From assembly GCA_037042915.1 (NCBI GenBank), contig CM073196.1, forward strand, positions 1 through 64,000: 64,000 nucleotides of DNA, written 5' to 3'. Below are positions 41,901 to 53,274 of this stretch, one piece after another; the stretch's first letter is position 1, and each line of letters begins with the position of its first letter. A model generated the notes under the pieces. It saw nothing but the letters and a program-made list of their open reading frames with translations. It did no database searches and had not been told where the DNA came from. The stretch comes from Auricularia sp. M13. Its lineage: Eukaryota; Basidiomycota; Agaricomycetes; Auriculariales; Auriculariaceae. Both the position numbers and the translations under genes were made by a program.

Positions 41901-44900
41901 CCCTTCCTCGTTTCCGTGGCGCAGGAACCTTTTGGATCTCATACCATGAGATCCGGGCGACATATTAATATCTTCCGGGACCTCGGCCCACTCGCAGCGG
42001 CGCGACCGGTGCACCGATTCGCACGGTTGAAACTGTTCCGGGAGCTGGAATTTTTCTCGTCGCAGATCAGACATGCGGCATCACGATCGCCGAGAAAGAC
42101 GGGCACGCTTCCAATCGGCTTAGCTGACGAGACCAAGTCGGAAGAACGTATTCAGCCCCGGTTGAGTGTGACTTCCTTTCTCCTGGCCAAAGGTCGAGGA
42201 CGATCGGACTATCGGCAGAGTCCTTTTGCCTTCTGCCAGCCAAACACAGCCGATCGGTGGGCAGACCGACAGGCTCCCTGAGCCGCGCACCCCCAAACCC
42301 CCAAATCGAGGCCAGTCCGACAGCGGGCGGGCTTCGGATTCTGCGATTTTGTGCCTTTTCCCTGGATATGAGCCCCCAGTGTCCCGACATGGTGCGCAGA
42401 GAAGTTTCAGGCCTCGACGAGCGCCAGGGACAAAGCGAGACCCAGTTCGGCATCTGCAAATCCTGCGGCAGAGTGCGATCAGGTCTGGACACGGTCCCTG
42501 CAGATCCAAGGCTTCCTGTGCATCGGATCGGCGTCTTCGGCAGCTCTCAGGTCATATATGGATGTCTCTGACTCGGTCCCACAAGTCTCACGATCTGCCT
42601 TCGGCACTTCACAGCGCAGTCAAAACTCGATCGGCAGGGTTCGTATTTTGGCGCCGGCCATCGGATGGTCGTCCAGCACGCCGGGAAGACTCCGGAAGGT
42701 AACCTCGGCAGGGTCTGCGGTCGCCCATTTCGGATTTTGTCGCGTCGGCGGAAATTGCGCGTTGCCATGACGGCGCACTGCATCGCGAAGGGTACCATCG
42801 CGTAGACCTCGGCGAGAGCTCCACGGAGATATATGGGTGTCCGACGATCGGGGTCCAACTGGGGTCGCAATTGGCTCTTGTCGGTCCCTCGTCCATCATT
42901 TGTCCATCATTTGTTGGTGATCGGTCGGCCTTCAGGTGTGGAATGTGTTTGCACTTCGTCCCGCGGTTTCAGCTGCACTCCTCGTCGAGATACGGCTCCT
43001 TGTCGACGCCTTGTCCATCATTTGTCCATCATTTGTCGGGTATTTGTTGGGCTCTCGTCCAGAATGCGTTCGCTCGTCGTCCCGCGAGTTTAGCTGCTCC
43101 CCTCGCGGAGATACGGCTCCTTGTCCGGGTTTCGTGACATCGGCAGGTATTCCGGCTTGCTTTGGCAACGGACGGCCGAGGTAGCGACACCATCGCGTAG
43201 CCACGATCGTCAGCCTTCCGGAGATATATGGGTGTCGGGGTGTCTGCTCTCATTTGGAGTCCCTGGAAGCTCTTGACGGTCTCTTGTCGGACAAATGATG
43301 GACAAATCACGGACAAGTGATGGACAAATGATGGGCAAGTGATGGACAAGGCCAAAACGCGCTTTGCACGCAGAGTGCCGTGGGGCTCGCAAAATTCCGG
43401 CACCAACCCTCAATCGAACTGCCGGGCCCAACATAATTTTGCGAGTCAGCGCCAAGCCCCCTTCCTCGTTTCCGTGGCGCAGGAACCTTTTGGATCTCAT
43501 ACCATGAGATCCGGGCGACATATTAATATCTTCCGGGACCTCGGCCCACTCGCAGCGGCGCGACCGGTGCACCGATTCGCACGGTTGAAACTGTTCCGGG
43601 AGCTGGAATTTTTCTCGTCGCAGATCAGACATGCGGCATCACGATCGCCGAGAAAGACGGGCACGCTTCCAATCGGCTTAGCTGACGAGACCAAGTCGGA
43701 AGAACGTATTCAGCCCCGGTTGAGTGTGACTTCCTTTCTCCTGGCCAAAGGTCGAGGACGATCGGACTATCGGCAGAGTCCTTTTGCCTTCTGCCAGCCA
43801 AACACAGCCGATCGGTGGGCAGACCGACAGGCTCCCTGAGCCGCGCACCCCCAAACCCCCAAATCGAGGCCAGTCCGACAGCGTCGGCGGGCTTGGATTC
43901 TGCGATTTTGTGCCTTTTCCCCTGGATATGAGCCCCCAGTGTCCCGACATGGTGCGCAGAGAAGTTTCAGGCCTCGACGAGCGCCAGGGACAAGCGAGAC
44001 CCAGTTCGGCATCTGCAAATCCTGCGGCGGCAGAGTGCGATCAGGTCTGGACACGGTCCCTGCAGATCCAAGGCTTCCTGTGCATCGGATCGGCGTCTTC
44101 GGCAGCTCTCAGGTCATATATGGATGTCTCTGACTCGGTCCCACAAGTCTCACGATCTGCCTTCGGCACTTCACAGCGCAGTCAAAACTCGATCGGCAGG
44201 GTTCGTATTTTGGCGCCGGCCATCGGATGGTCGTCCAGCACGCCGGGAAGACTCCGGAAGGTAACCTCGGCAGGGTCTGCGGTCGCCCATTTCGGATTTT
44301 GTCGCGTCGGCGGAAATTGCGCGTTGCCATGACGGCGCACTGCATCGCGAAGGGTACCATCGCGTAGACCTCGGCGAGAGCTCCACGGAGATATATGGGT
44401 GTCCGACGATCGGGGTCCAACTGGGGTCGCAATTGGCTCTTGTCGGTCCCTCGTCCATCATTTGTCCATCATTTGTTGGTGATCGGTCGGCCTTCAGGTG
44501 TGGAATGTGTTTGCACTTCGTCCCGCGGTTTCAGCTGCACTCCTCGTCGAGATACGGCTCCTTGTCGACGCCTTGTCCATCATTTGTCCATCATTTGTCG
44601 GGTATTTGTTGGGCTCTCGTCCAGAATGCGTTCGCTCGTCGTCCCGCGAGTTTAGCTGCTCCCCTCGCGGAGATACGGCTCCTTGTCCGGGTTTCGTGAC
44701 ATCGGCAGGTATTCCGGCTTGCTTTGGCAACGGACGGCCGAGGTAGCGACACCATCGCGTAGCCACGATCGTCAGCCTTCCGGAGATATATGGGTGTCGG
44801 GGTGTCTGCTCTCATTTGGAGTCCCTGGAAGCTCTTGACGGTCTCTTGTCGGACAAATGATGGACAAATCACGGACAAGTGATGGACAAATGATGGGCAA

Positions 44901-47900
44901 GTGATGGACAAGGCCAAAACGCGCTTTGCACGCAGAGTGCCGTGGGGCTCGCAAAATTCCGGCACCAACCCTCAATCGAACTGCCGGGCCCAACATAATT
45001 TTGCGAGTCAGCGCCAAGCCCCCCTTCCTCGTTTCCGTGGCGCAGGAACCTTTTGGATCTCATACCATGAGATCCGGGCGACATATTAATATCTTCCGGG
45101 ACCTCGGCCCACTCGCAGCGGCGCGACCGGTGCACCGATTCGCACGGTTGAAACTGTTCCGGGGAGCTGGAATTTTTCTCGTCGCAGATCAGACATGCGG
45201 CATCACGATCGCCGAGAAAGACGGGCACGCTTCCAATCGGCTTAGCTGACGAGACCAAGTCGGAAGAACGTATTCAGCCCCGGTTGAGTGTGACTTCCTT
45301 TCTCCTGGCCAAAGGTCGAGGACGATCGGACTATCGGCAGAGTCCTTTTGCCTTCTGCCAGCCAAACACAGCCGATCGGTGGGCAGACCGACAGGCTCCC
45401 TGAGCGCGCACCCCCAAACCCCCAAATCGAGGCCAGTCCGACAGCGTCGGCGGGCTTCGGATTCTGCGATTTTGTGCCTTTTCCCTGGATATGAGCCCCC
45501 AGTGTCCCGACATGGTGCGCAGAGAAGTTTCAGGCCTCGACGAGCGCCAGGGACAAAGCGAGACCCAGTTCGGCATCTGCAAATCCTGCGGCAGAGTGCG
45601 ATCAGGTCTGGACACGGTCCCTGCAGATCCAAGGCTTCCTGTGCATCGGATCGGCGTCTTCGGCAGCTCTCAGGTCATATATGGATGTCTCTGACTCGGT
45701 CCCACAAGTCTCACGATCTGCCTTCGGCACTTCACAGCGCAGTCAAAACTCGATCGGCAGGGTTCGTATTTTGGCGCCGGCCATCGGATGGTCGTCCAGC
45801 ACGCCGGGAAGACTCCGGAAGGTAACCTCGGCAGGGTCTGCGGTCGCCCATTTCGGATTTTGTCGCGTCGGCGGAAATTGCGCGTTGCCATGACGGCGCA
45901 CTGCATCGCGAAGGGTACCATCGCGTAGACCTCGGCGAGAGCTCCACGGAGATATATGGGTGTCCGACGATCGGGGTCCAACTGGGGTCGCAATTGGCTC
46001 TTGTCGGTCCCTCGTCCATCATTTGTCCATCATTTGTTGGTGATCGGTCGGCCTTCAGGTGTGGAATGTGTTTGCACTTCGTCCCGCGGTTTCAGCTGCA
46101 CTCCTCGTCGAGATACGGCTCCTTGTCGACGCCTTGTCCATCATTTGTCCATCATTTGTCGGGTATTTGTTGGGCTCTCGTCCAGAATGCGTTCGCTCGT
46201 CGTCCCGCGAGTTTAGCTGCTCCCCTCGCGGAGATACGGCTCCTTGTCCGGGTTTCGTGACATCGGCAGGTATTCCGGCTTGCTTTGGCAACGGACGGCC
46301 GAGGTAGCGACACCATCGCGTAGCCACGATCGTCAGCCTTCCGGAGATATATGGGTGTCGGGGTGTCTGCTCTCATTTGGAGTCCCTGGAAGCTCTTGAC
46401 GGTCTCTTGTCGGACAAATGATGGACAAATCACGGACAAGTGATGGACAAATGATGGGCAAGTGATGGACAAGGCCAAAACGCGCTTTGCACGCAGAGTG
46501 CCGTGGGGCTCGCAAAATTCCGGCACCAACCCTCAATCGAACTGCCGGGCCCAACATAATTTTGCGAGTCAGCGCCAAGCCCCCCTTCCTCGTTTCCGTG
46601 GCGCAGGAACCTTTTGGATCTCATACCATGAGATCCGGGCGACATATTAATATCTTCCGGGACCTCGGCCCACTCGCAGCGGCGCGACCGGTGCACCGAT
46701 TCGCACGGTTGAAACTGTTCCGGGAGCTGGAATTTTTCTCGTCGCAGATCAGACATGCGGCATCACGATCGCCGAGAAAGACGGGCACGCTTCCAATCGG
46801 CTTAGCTGACGAGACCAAGTCGGAAGAACGTATTCAGCCCCGGTTGAGTGTGACTTCCTTTCTCCTGGCCAAAGGTCGAGGACGATCGGACTATCGGCAG
46901 AGTCCTTTTGCCTTCTGCCAGCCAAACACAGCCGATCGGTGGGCAGACCGACAGGCTCCCTGAGCCGCGCACCCCCAAACCCCCAAATCGAGGCCAGTCC
47001 GACAGCGTCGGCGGGCTTTGGATTCTGCGATTTTGTGCCTTTTCCCCTGGATATGAGCCCCCAGTGTCCCGACATGGTGCGCAGAGAAGTTTCAGGCCTC
47101 GACGAGCGCCAGGGACAAAGCGAGACCCAGTTCGGCATCTGCAAATCCTGCGGCAGAGTGCGATCAGGTCTGGACACGGTCCCTGCAGATCCAAGGCTTC
47201 CTGTGCATCGGATCGGCGTCTTCGGCAGCTCTCAGGTCATATATGGATGTCTCTGACTCGGTCCCACAAGTCTCACGATCTGCCTTCGGCACTTCACAGC
47301 GCAGTCAAAACTCGATCGGCAGGGTTCGTATTTTGGCGCCGGCCATCGGATGGTCGTCCAGCACGCCGGGAAGACTCCGGAAGGTAACCTCGGCAGGGTC
47401 TGCGGTCGCCCATTTCGGATTTTGTCGCGTCGGCGGAAATTGCGCGTTGCCATGACGGCGCACTGCATCGCGAAGGGTACCATCGCGTAGACCTCGGCGA
47501 GAGCTCCACGGAGATATATGGGTGTCCGACGATCGGGGTCCAACTGGGGTCGCAATTGGCTCTTGTCGGTCCCTCGTCCATCATTTGTCCATCATTTGTT
47601 GGTGATCGGTCGGCCTTCAGGTGTGGAATGTGTTTGCACTTCGTCCCGCGGTTTCAGCTGCACTCCTCGTCGAGATACGGCTCCTTGTCGACGCCTTGTC
47701 CATCATTTGTCCATCATTTGTCGGGTATTTGTTGGGCTCTCGTCCAGAATGCGTTCGCTCGTCGTCCCGCGAGTTTAGCTGCTCCCTCGCGGAGATACGG
47801 CTCCTTGTCCGGGTTTCGTGACATCGGCAGGTATTCCGGCTTGCTTTGGCAACGGACGGCCGAGGTAGCGACACCATCGCGTAGCCACGATCGTCAGCCT

Positions 47901-49850
47901 TCCGGAGATATATGGGTGTCGGGGTGTCTGCTCTCATTTGGAGTCCCTGGAAGCTCTTGACGGTCTCTTGTCGGACAAATGATGGACAAATCACGGACAA
48001 GTGATGGACAAATGATGGGCAAGTGATGGACAAGGCCAAAACGCGCTTTGCACGCAGAGTGCCGTGGGGCTCGCAAAATTCCGGCACCAACCCTCAATCG
48101 AACTGCCGGGCCCAACATAATTTTGCGAGTCAGCGCCAAGCCCCCTTCCTCGTTTCCGTGGCGCAGGAACCTTTTGGATCTCATACCATGAGATCCGGGC
48201 GACATATTAATATCTTCCGGGACCTCGGCCCACTCGCAGCGGCGCGACCGGTGCACCGATTCGCACGGTTGAAACTGTTCCGGGGAGCTGGAATTTTTCT
48301 CGTCGCAGATCAGACATGCGGCATCACGATCGCCGAGAAAGACGGGCACGCTTCCAATCGGCTTAGCTGACGAGACCAAGTCGGAAGAACGTATTCAGCC
48401 CCGGTTGAGTGTGACTTCCTTTCTCCTGGCCAAAGGTCGAGGACGATCGGACTATCGGCAGAGTCCTTTTGCCTTCTGCCAGCCAAACACAGCCGATCGG
48501 TGGGCAGACCGACAGGCTCCCTGAGCCGCGCACCCCCAAACCCCCAAATCGAGGCCAGTCCGACAGCGTCGGCGGGCTTTGGATTCTGCGATTTTGTGCC
48601 TTTTCCCTGGATATGAGCCCCCAGTGTCCCGACATGGTGCGCAGAGAAGTTTCAGGCCTCGACGAGCGCCAGGGACAAAGCGAGACCCAGTTCGGCATCT
48701 GCAAATCCTGCGGCAGAGTGCGATCAGGTCTGGACACGGTCCCTGCAGATCCAAGGCTTCCTGTGCATCGGATCGGCGTCTTCGGCAGCTCTCAGGTCAT
48801 ATATGGATGTCTCTGACTCGGTCCCACAAGTCTCACGATCTGCCTTCGGCACTTCACAGCGCAGTCAAAACTCGATCGGCAGGGTTCGTATTTTGGCGCC
48901 GGCCATCGGATGGTCGTCCAGCACGCCGGGAAGACTCCGGAAGGTAACCTCGGCAGGGTCTGCGGTCGCCCATTTCGGATTTTGTCGCGTCGGCGGAAAT
49001 TGCGCGTTGCCATGACGGCGCGCTGCATCGCGAAGGGTACCATCGCGTAGACCTCGGCGAGAGCTCCACGGAGATATATGGGTGTCCGACGATCGGGGTC
49101 CAACTGGGGTCGCAATTGGCTCTTGTCGGTCCCTCGTCCATCATTTGTCCATCATTTGTTGGTGATCGGTCGGCCTTCAGGTGTGGAATGTGTTTGCACT
49201 TCGTCCCGCGGTTTCAGCTGCACTCCTCGTCGAGATACGGCTCCTTGTCGACGCCTTGTCCATCATTTGTCCATCATTTGTCGGGTATTTGTTGGGCTCT
49301 CGTCCAGAATGCGTTCGCTCGTCGTCCCGCGAGTTTAGCTGCTCCCCTCGCGGAGATACGGCTCCTTGTCCGGGTTTCGTGACATCGGCAGGTATTCCGG
49401 CTTGCTTTGGCAACGGACGGCCGAGGTAGCGACACCATCGCGTAGCCACGATCGTCAGCCTTCCGGAGATATATGGGTGTCGGGGTGTCTGCTCTCATTT
49501 GGAGTCCCTGGAAGCTCTTGACGGTCTCTTGTCGGACAAATGATGGACAAATCACGGACAAGTGATGGACAAATGATGGGCAAGTGATGGACAAGGCCAA
49601 ACGCGCTTTGCACGCAGAGTGCCGTGGGGCTCGCAAAATTCCGGCACCAACCCTCAATCGAACTGCCGGGCCCAACATAATTTTGCGAGTCAGCGCCAAG
49701 CCCCCTTCCTCGTTTCCGTGGCGCAGGAACCTTTTGGATCTCATACCATGAGATCCGGGCGACATATTAATATCTTCCGGGACCTCGGCCCACTCGCAGC
49801 GGCGCGACCGGTGCACCGATTCGCACGGTTGAAACTGTTCCGGGGAGCTG

Positions 49851-51332
49851 GAATTTTTCTCGTCGCAGATCAGACATGCGGCATCACGATCGCCGAGAAA
49901 GACGGGCACGCTTCCAATCGGCTTAGCTGACGAGACCAAGTCGGAAGAACGTATTCAGCCCCGGTTGAGTGTGACTTCCTTTCTCCTGGCCAAAGGTCGA
50001 GGACGATCGGACTATCGGCAGAGTCCTTTTGCCTTCTGCCAGCCAAACACAGCCGATCGGTGGGCAGACCGACAGGCTCCCTGAGCCGCGCACCCCAAAC
50101 CCCCAAATCGAGGCCAGTCCGACAGCGTCGCGGGCTTCGGATTCTGCGATTTTGTGCCTTTTCCCCTGGATATGAGCCCCCAGTGTCCCGACATGGTGCG
50201 CAGAGAAGTTTCAGGCCTCGACGAGCGCCAGGGACAAGCGAGACCCAGTTCGGCATCTGCAAATCCTGCGGCAGAGTGCGATCAGGTCTGGACACGGTCC
50301 CTGCAGATCCAAGGCTTCCTGTGCATCGGATCGGCGTCTTCGGCAGCTCTCAGGTCATATATGGATGTCTCTGACTCGGTCCCACAAGTCTCACGATCTG
50401 CCTTCGGCACTTCACAGCGCAGTCAAAACTCGATCGGCAGGGTTCGTATTTTGGCGCCGGCCATCGGATGGTCGTCCAGCACGCCGGGAAGACTCCGGAA
50501 GGTAACCTCGGCAGGGTCTGCGGTCGCCCATTTCGGATTTTGTCGCGTCGGCGGAAATTGCGCGTTGCCATGACGGCGCACTGCATCGCGAAGGGTACCA
50601 TCGCGTAGACCTCGGCGAGAGCTCCACGGAGATATATGGGTGTCCGACGATCGGGGTCCAACTGGGGTCGCAATTGGCTCTTGTCGGTCCCTCGTCCATC
50701 ATTTGTCCATCATTTGTTGGTGATCGGTCGGCCTTCAGGTGTGGAATGTGTTTGCACTTCGTCCCGCGGTTTCAGCTGCACTCCTCGTCGAGATACGGCT
50801 CCTTGTCGACGCCTTGTCCATCATTTGTCCATCATTTGTCGGGTATTTGTTGGGCTCTCGTCCAGAATGCGTTCGCTCGTCGTCCCGCGAGTTTAGCTGC
50901 TCCCCTCGCGGAGATACGGCTCCTTGTCCGGGTTTCGTGACATCGGCAGGTATTCCGGCTTGCTTTGGCAACGGACGGCCGAGGTAGCGACACCATCGCG
51001 TAGCCACGATCGTCAGCCTTCCGGAGATATATGGGTGTCGGGGTGTCTGCTCTCATTTGGAGTCCCTGGAAGCTCTTGACGGTCTCTTGTCGGACAAATG
51101 ATGGACAAATCACGGACAAGTGATGGACAAATGATGGGCAAGTGATGGACAAGGCCAAAACGCGCTTTGCACGCAGAGTGCCGTGGGGCTCGCAAAATTC
51201 CGGCACCAACCCTCAATCGAACTGCCAGGCCCAACATAATTTTGCGAGTCAGCGCCAAGCCCCCCTTCCTCGTTTCCGTGGCGCAGGAACCTTTTGGATC
51301 TCATACCATGAGATCCGGGCGACATATTAATA
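49851..51332. repeat. Last satellite copy (copy 33), truncated by ~78 bp
   Basis: This copy follows the unit consensus until gacatattaata, ending at 51332, and then switches abruptly to the 74-bp minisatellite. Only about 78 bp of the unit are missing. The break falls inside the AT palindrome. This copy also has a private substitution at 51227 (G to A). Confidence 0.9.
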
Positions 51333-51695
51333 GGGCAGTTGATGGGGGATCAAAAGGGCCCCGCACACAGAGGTCCGACTTTTTCATAGCCGCAGTCAAC
51401 TCCATCAGAGGGCAGTTGATGGGGGATCAAAAGGGCCCCTCACACAGAGGTCCGACTTTTTCATAGGGAGACACAAACCCATCAGAGGGCTGTTGATGGA
51501 CACTGAGGGTGCCGCACACAGAGGTCCGACTTTTTCATAGGGAGACACAAACCCATCAGAGGGCTGTTGATGGAGACCGAGGGTGCCGCACACAGAGGTC
51601 CGACTTTTTCATAGGGAGACACAAACCCATCAGAGGGCTGTTGATGGAGACCGAGGGTGCCACACACAGAGGTCCGACTTTTTTATAGGGAGACT
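51333..51695. repeat. 74-bp minisatellite, about five copies
   Basis: Successive units begin near 51403, 51480, 51554 and 51628 with catcagagggc, and contain cacacagaggtccgac followed by ttttcatagggagac. The first unit (from 51333) is partial and directly abuts the truncated megasatellite. The first two units share a gggggatcaaaagggcccc variant in their middle, while the later three carry a gagggtgccgcacac type, so two sub-types are present. No coding function is apparent. Confidence 0.93.
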
Positions 51696-51724
51696 CAGAC
51701 AATGGCCAGCAGGACAGTGCAAGG

Positions 51725-51751
51725 TTGGTAGGTAGGTAGGTAGATAGGTAC
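51725..51751. repeat. (GGTA)n microsatellite
   Basis: This is an imperfect run of GGTA tetramers with one GATA interruption, lying between the 74-bp minisatellite and the next repeat cluster. Confidence 0.85.
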
Positions 51752-51849
51752 AGGAATTGTGACCCTATGCAGACAAGTGAACAGGAGATGATACTACCTG
51801 GTGCAACTTAGCCATCTGAGGCTGTATGTATGGAAGGCAGGATATCCAA

Positions 51850-51945
51850 GCCTGTGCAGACCAGGCAGGAGTTCTTGTGCAGGCCAGGCAGGAAGTCCTA
51901 GCCTGTGCAGGCCAGGCAAGATTTCCTGCCTGGTATGCCTGGAAC
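51850..51945. repeat. Three copies of a GTGCAGGCCAGGCAGGA-type repeat
   Basis: Related motifs of about 24-27 bp begin near 51853, 51877 and 51901 (gtgcagaccaggcagga, gtgcaggccaggcagga, gtgcaggccaggcaaga). A fourth, reversed half-motif (cctgcctgg) lies near 51925-51933. The purpose is unknown. Confidence 0.75.
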
Positions 51946-51954
51946 CCCCTCTAT

Positions 51955-51984
51955 AACCTAACCTAACCTAACCTAACCTAACCC
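51955..51984. repeat. Interstitial telomere-like tract (CCTAA)n
   Basis: About five head-to-tail AACCT units end in one AACCC. Read on the minus strand this is TTAGG repeats with a single TTAGGG. Filamentous fungi normally use TTAGGG, so this is a degenerate or variant telomere-like tract. CCTAA on the plus strand is the orientation expected at a left chromosome end, which would place the megasatellite on the telomere side. Confidence 0.7.
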
Positions 51985-53230
51985 TGGCACGTTTTCCCGA
52001 TGTGTCACGCTGTTCACTCTAATTCCCTCGCAAGGGCAACCAGCCCGCATATGCCGCTCGGGATTGCGTTTGAGTTCACCACGTTTATACTGCTCTGAAC
52101 AGCGCAAAAATCAGCGAAACGGATGCTGCAACTGGGAAGGCAAGACATTGTCGCGAACACAGCACGTACCGCTATGACACAGCGCGTCATTACCAGCTCT
52201 CCGCGTCAACCAGTCCTCCCGCGCCGCGTAGCGTACTCGCCCCGCGCGCTCCAAAGCCTCTTCGTCACCCACTCAACCAGCGCCTCATCGTGCTTCATCG
52301 TGTCGCCGCTAGTGCTAATCGGCACCGAGCCCGCGAATCATCGATGGCCCAGCAAGCACTTCGCGCGAGCTCGCCCGCTCGTCCGGGTCGGCGCGACGAA
52401 GGACGCGACGCGCTGTTCCTGGTCGCGCAGCACCAAGTGCTCGTTGGCAAGCTCATCTTTCAGCAGCCTGAAGCGCGGCTTCCCAGTCGTTACGTGTCGC
52501 AGTTCCCCTGCGATGCAGCGCGTCAGCACACGAACGCGTGCGAATGCGGGGAGCAGAACGAAGGAGAAGCCGCAACGTCGAGTACTGCTCGCGAGCACGC
52601 GGCTGCCGCGGCGCGCGCAGTCAAGGGTGCGCTCCGAACGAGCGACCGAGGGCAGATACAAAACAGAGCTCACCTCAAGAAGTTGCTGCTGAACTTGTCC
52701 GAGCGCGCGAGGCTGCTGGGAAAGTCACGGACGAGCTTGCTGATCCGCGCGAGGGGGCCCGTCGTCCTTCGAGTATCGCGGCCCGCTCGCCAGAAGTCGC
52801 CGCCACTTCTGAGCTCGAAGAACTGCAAGGGCGTGAGCGACTGAACTGCGTGCGAGAGACAGCGTGATGTGATCTGCAGCGTAGAAAGCGCGAGCAGCGC
52901 GCTGGTGTGGAAGCGACGAAGGGCGGCTGCGGGGGAAGCACGGATGGAGTGTGTGCTCCACGCACGCTGCACCCCGCCGCGCCCTGACCTCAGCCCAGAA
53001 GTGATACGACGTGTCTGCGCGTAACGCCGCTGCAGCTGGCGCGCTGCAGCAGACAACGCGACGCCCAAGCGCAAAGCTCGAGGCAAACGGACGCGCCAGA
53101 CTACAGAAGCAAGAGGCACACTCACCCAGCACGCCGCGCGCCACATGTCGGTCGTCGGGCCACCATGTCACGCCAGCTATGACTTGAAGGAATCCGTATA
53201 TCGCGTCTGCAGCAAGAGTGAGCTAGCGTA
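51985..53230. other. GC-rich stretch with no supported gene
   Basis: Frames on both strands are long but overlap each other, have low-complexity Arg/Ala/Ser composition and show no recognisable domain. One plus-strand piece (52679-52867) reads as a possible coiled coil containing AAELVRAREAAGKVTDELAD and later SELEELQGRERLN. It is too short and isolated to call a gene. Confidence 0.5.
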
Positions 53231-53274
53231 GCATGAAAGACGAGCGGGCATGAAAGACGAGCGAGCTTGAAAGC
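53231..53274. repeat. 17-bp tandem repeat, about 2.5 copies
   Basis: GCATGAAAGACGAGCGG is followed immediately by a near copy and then a degenerate half copy (gcttgaaagc). The surrounding DNA is non-coding. Confidence 0.75.

Larger units (their letters stand above)
1..51332. repeat. Megasatellite array, 33 head-to-tail copies of a ~1561-bp unit
   Basis: One unit recurs head to tail. The anchor ttggctcttgtcggtccctc (the divergent copy 1 included) occurs at 725, 2281, 3842, 5406, 6968, 8528, 10091, 11653, 13213, 14777, 16337, 17897, 19462, 21023, 22583, 24143, 25705, 27268, 28829, 30391, 31951, 33512, 35070, 36630, 38191, 39752, 41311, 42871, 44433, 45994, 47556, 49116 and 50674. The mean spacing for copies 2-33 is about 1561 bp. 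Interior copies are nearly identical and vary by short indels, mainly in runs of C, G, A or T. I see no rRNA, tRNA or protein homology in the unit. Open frames exist on both strands, but they shift with homopolymer length from copy to copy, which argues against coding. The array touches the left edge of the window, so its true length is unknown, and an assembler may have mis-set the copy number. Subtelomeric or centromeric satellite are the two obvious identities; the flanking telomere-like tract slightly favours subtelomeric. Confidence 0.98.

Noticed and set aside
1-51332. The array as rDNA or 5S repeat
   Set aside because: I see no rRNA-like conserved sequence in the unit, and 1.56 kb is too short for a fungal rDNA unit.
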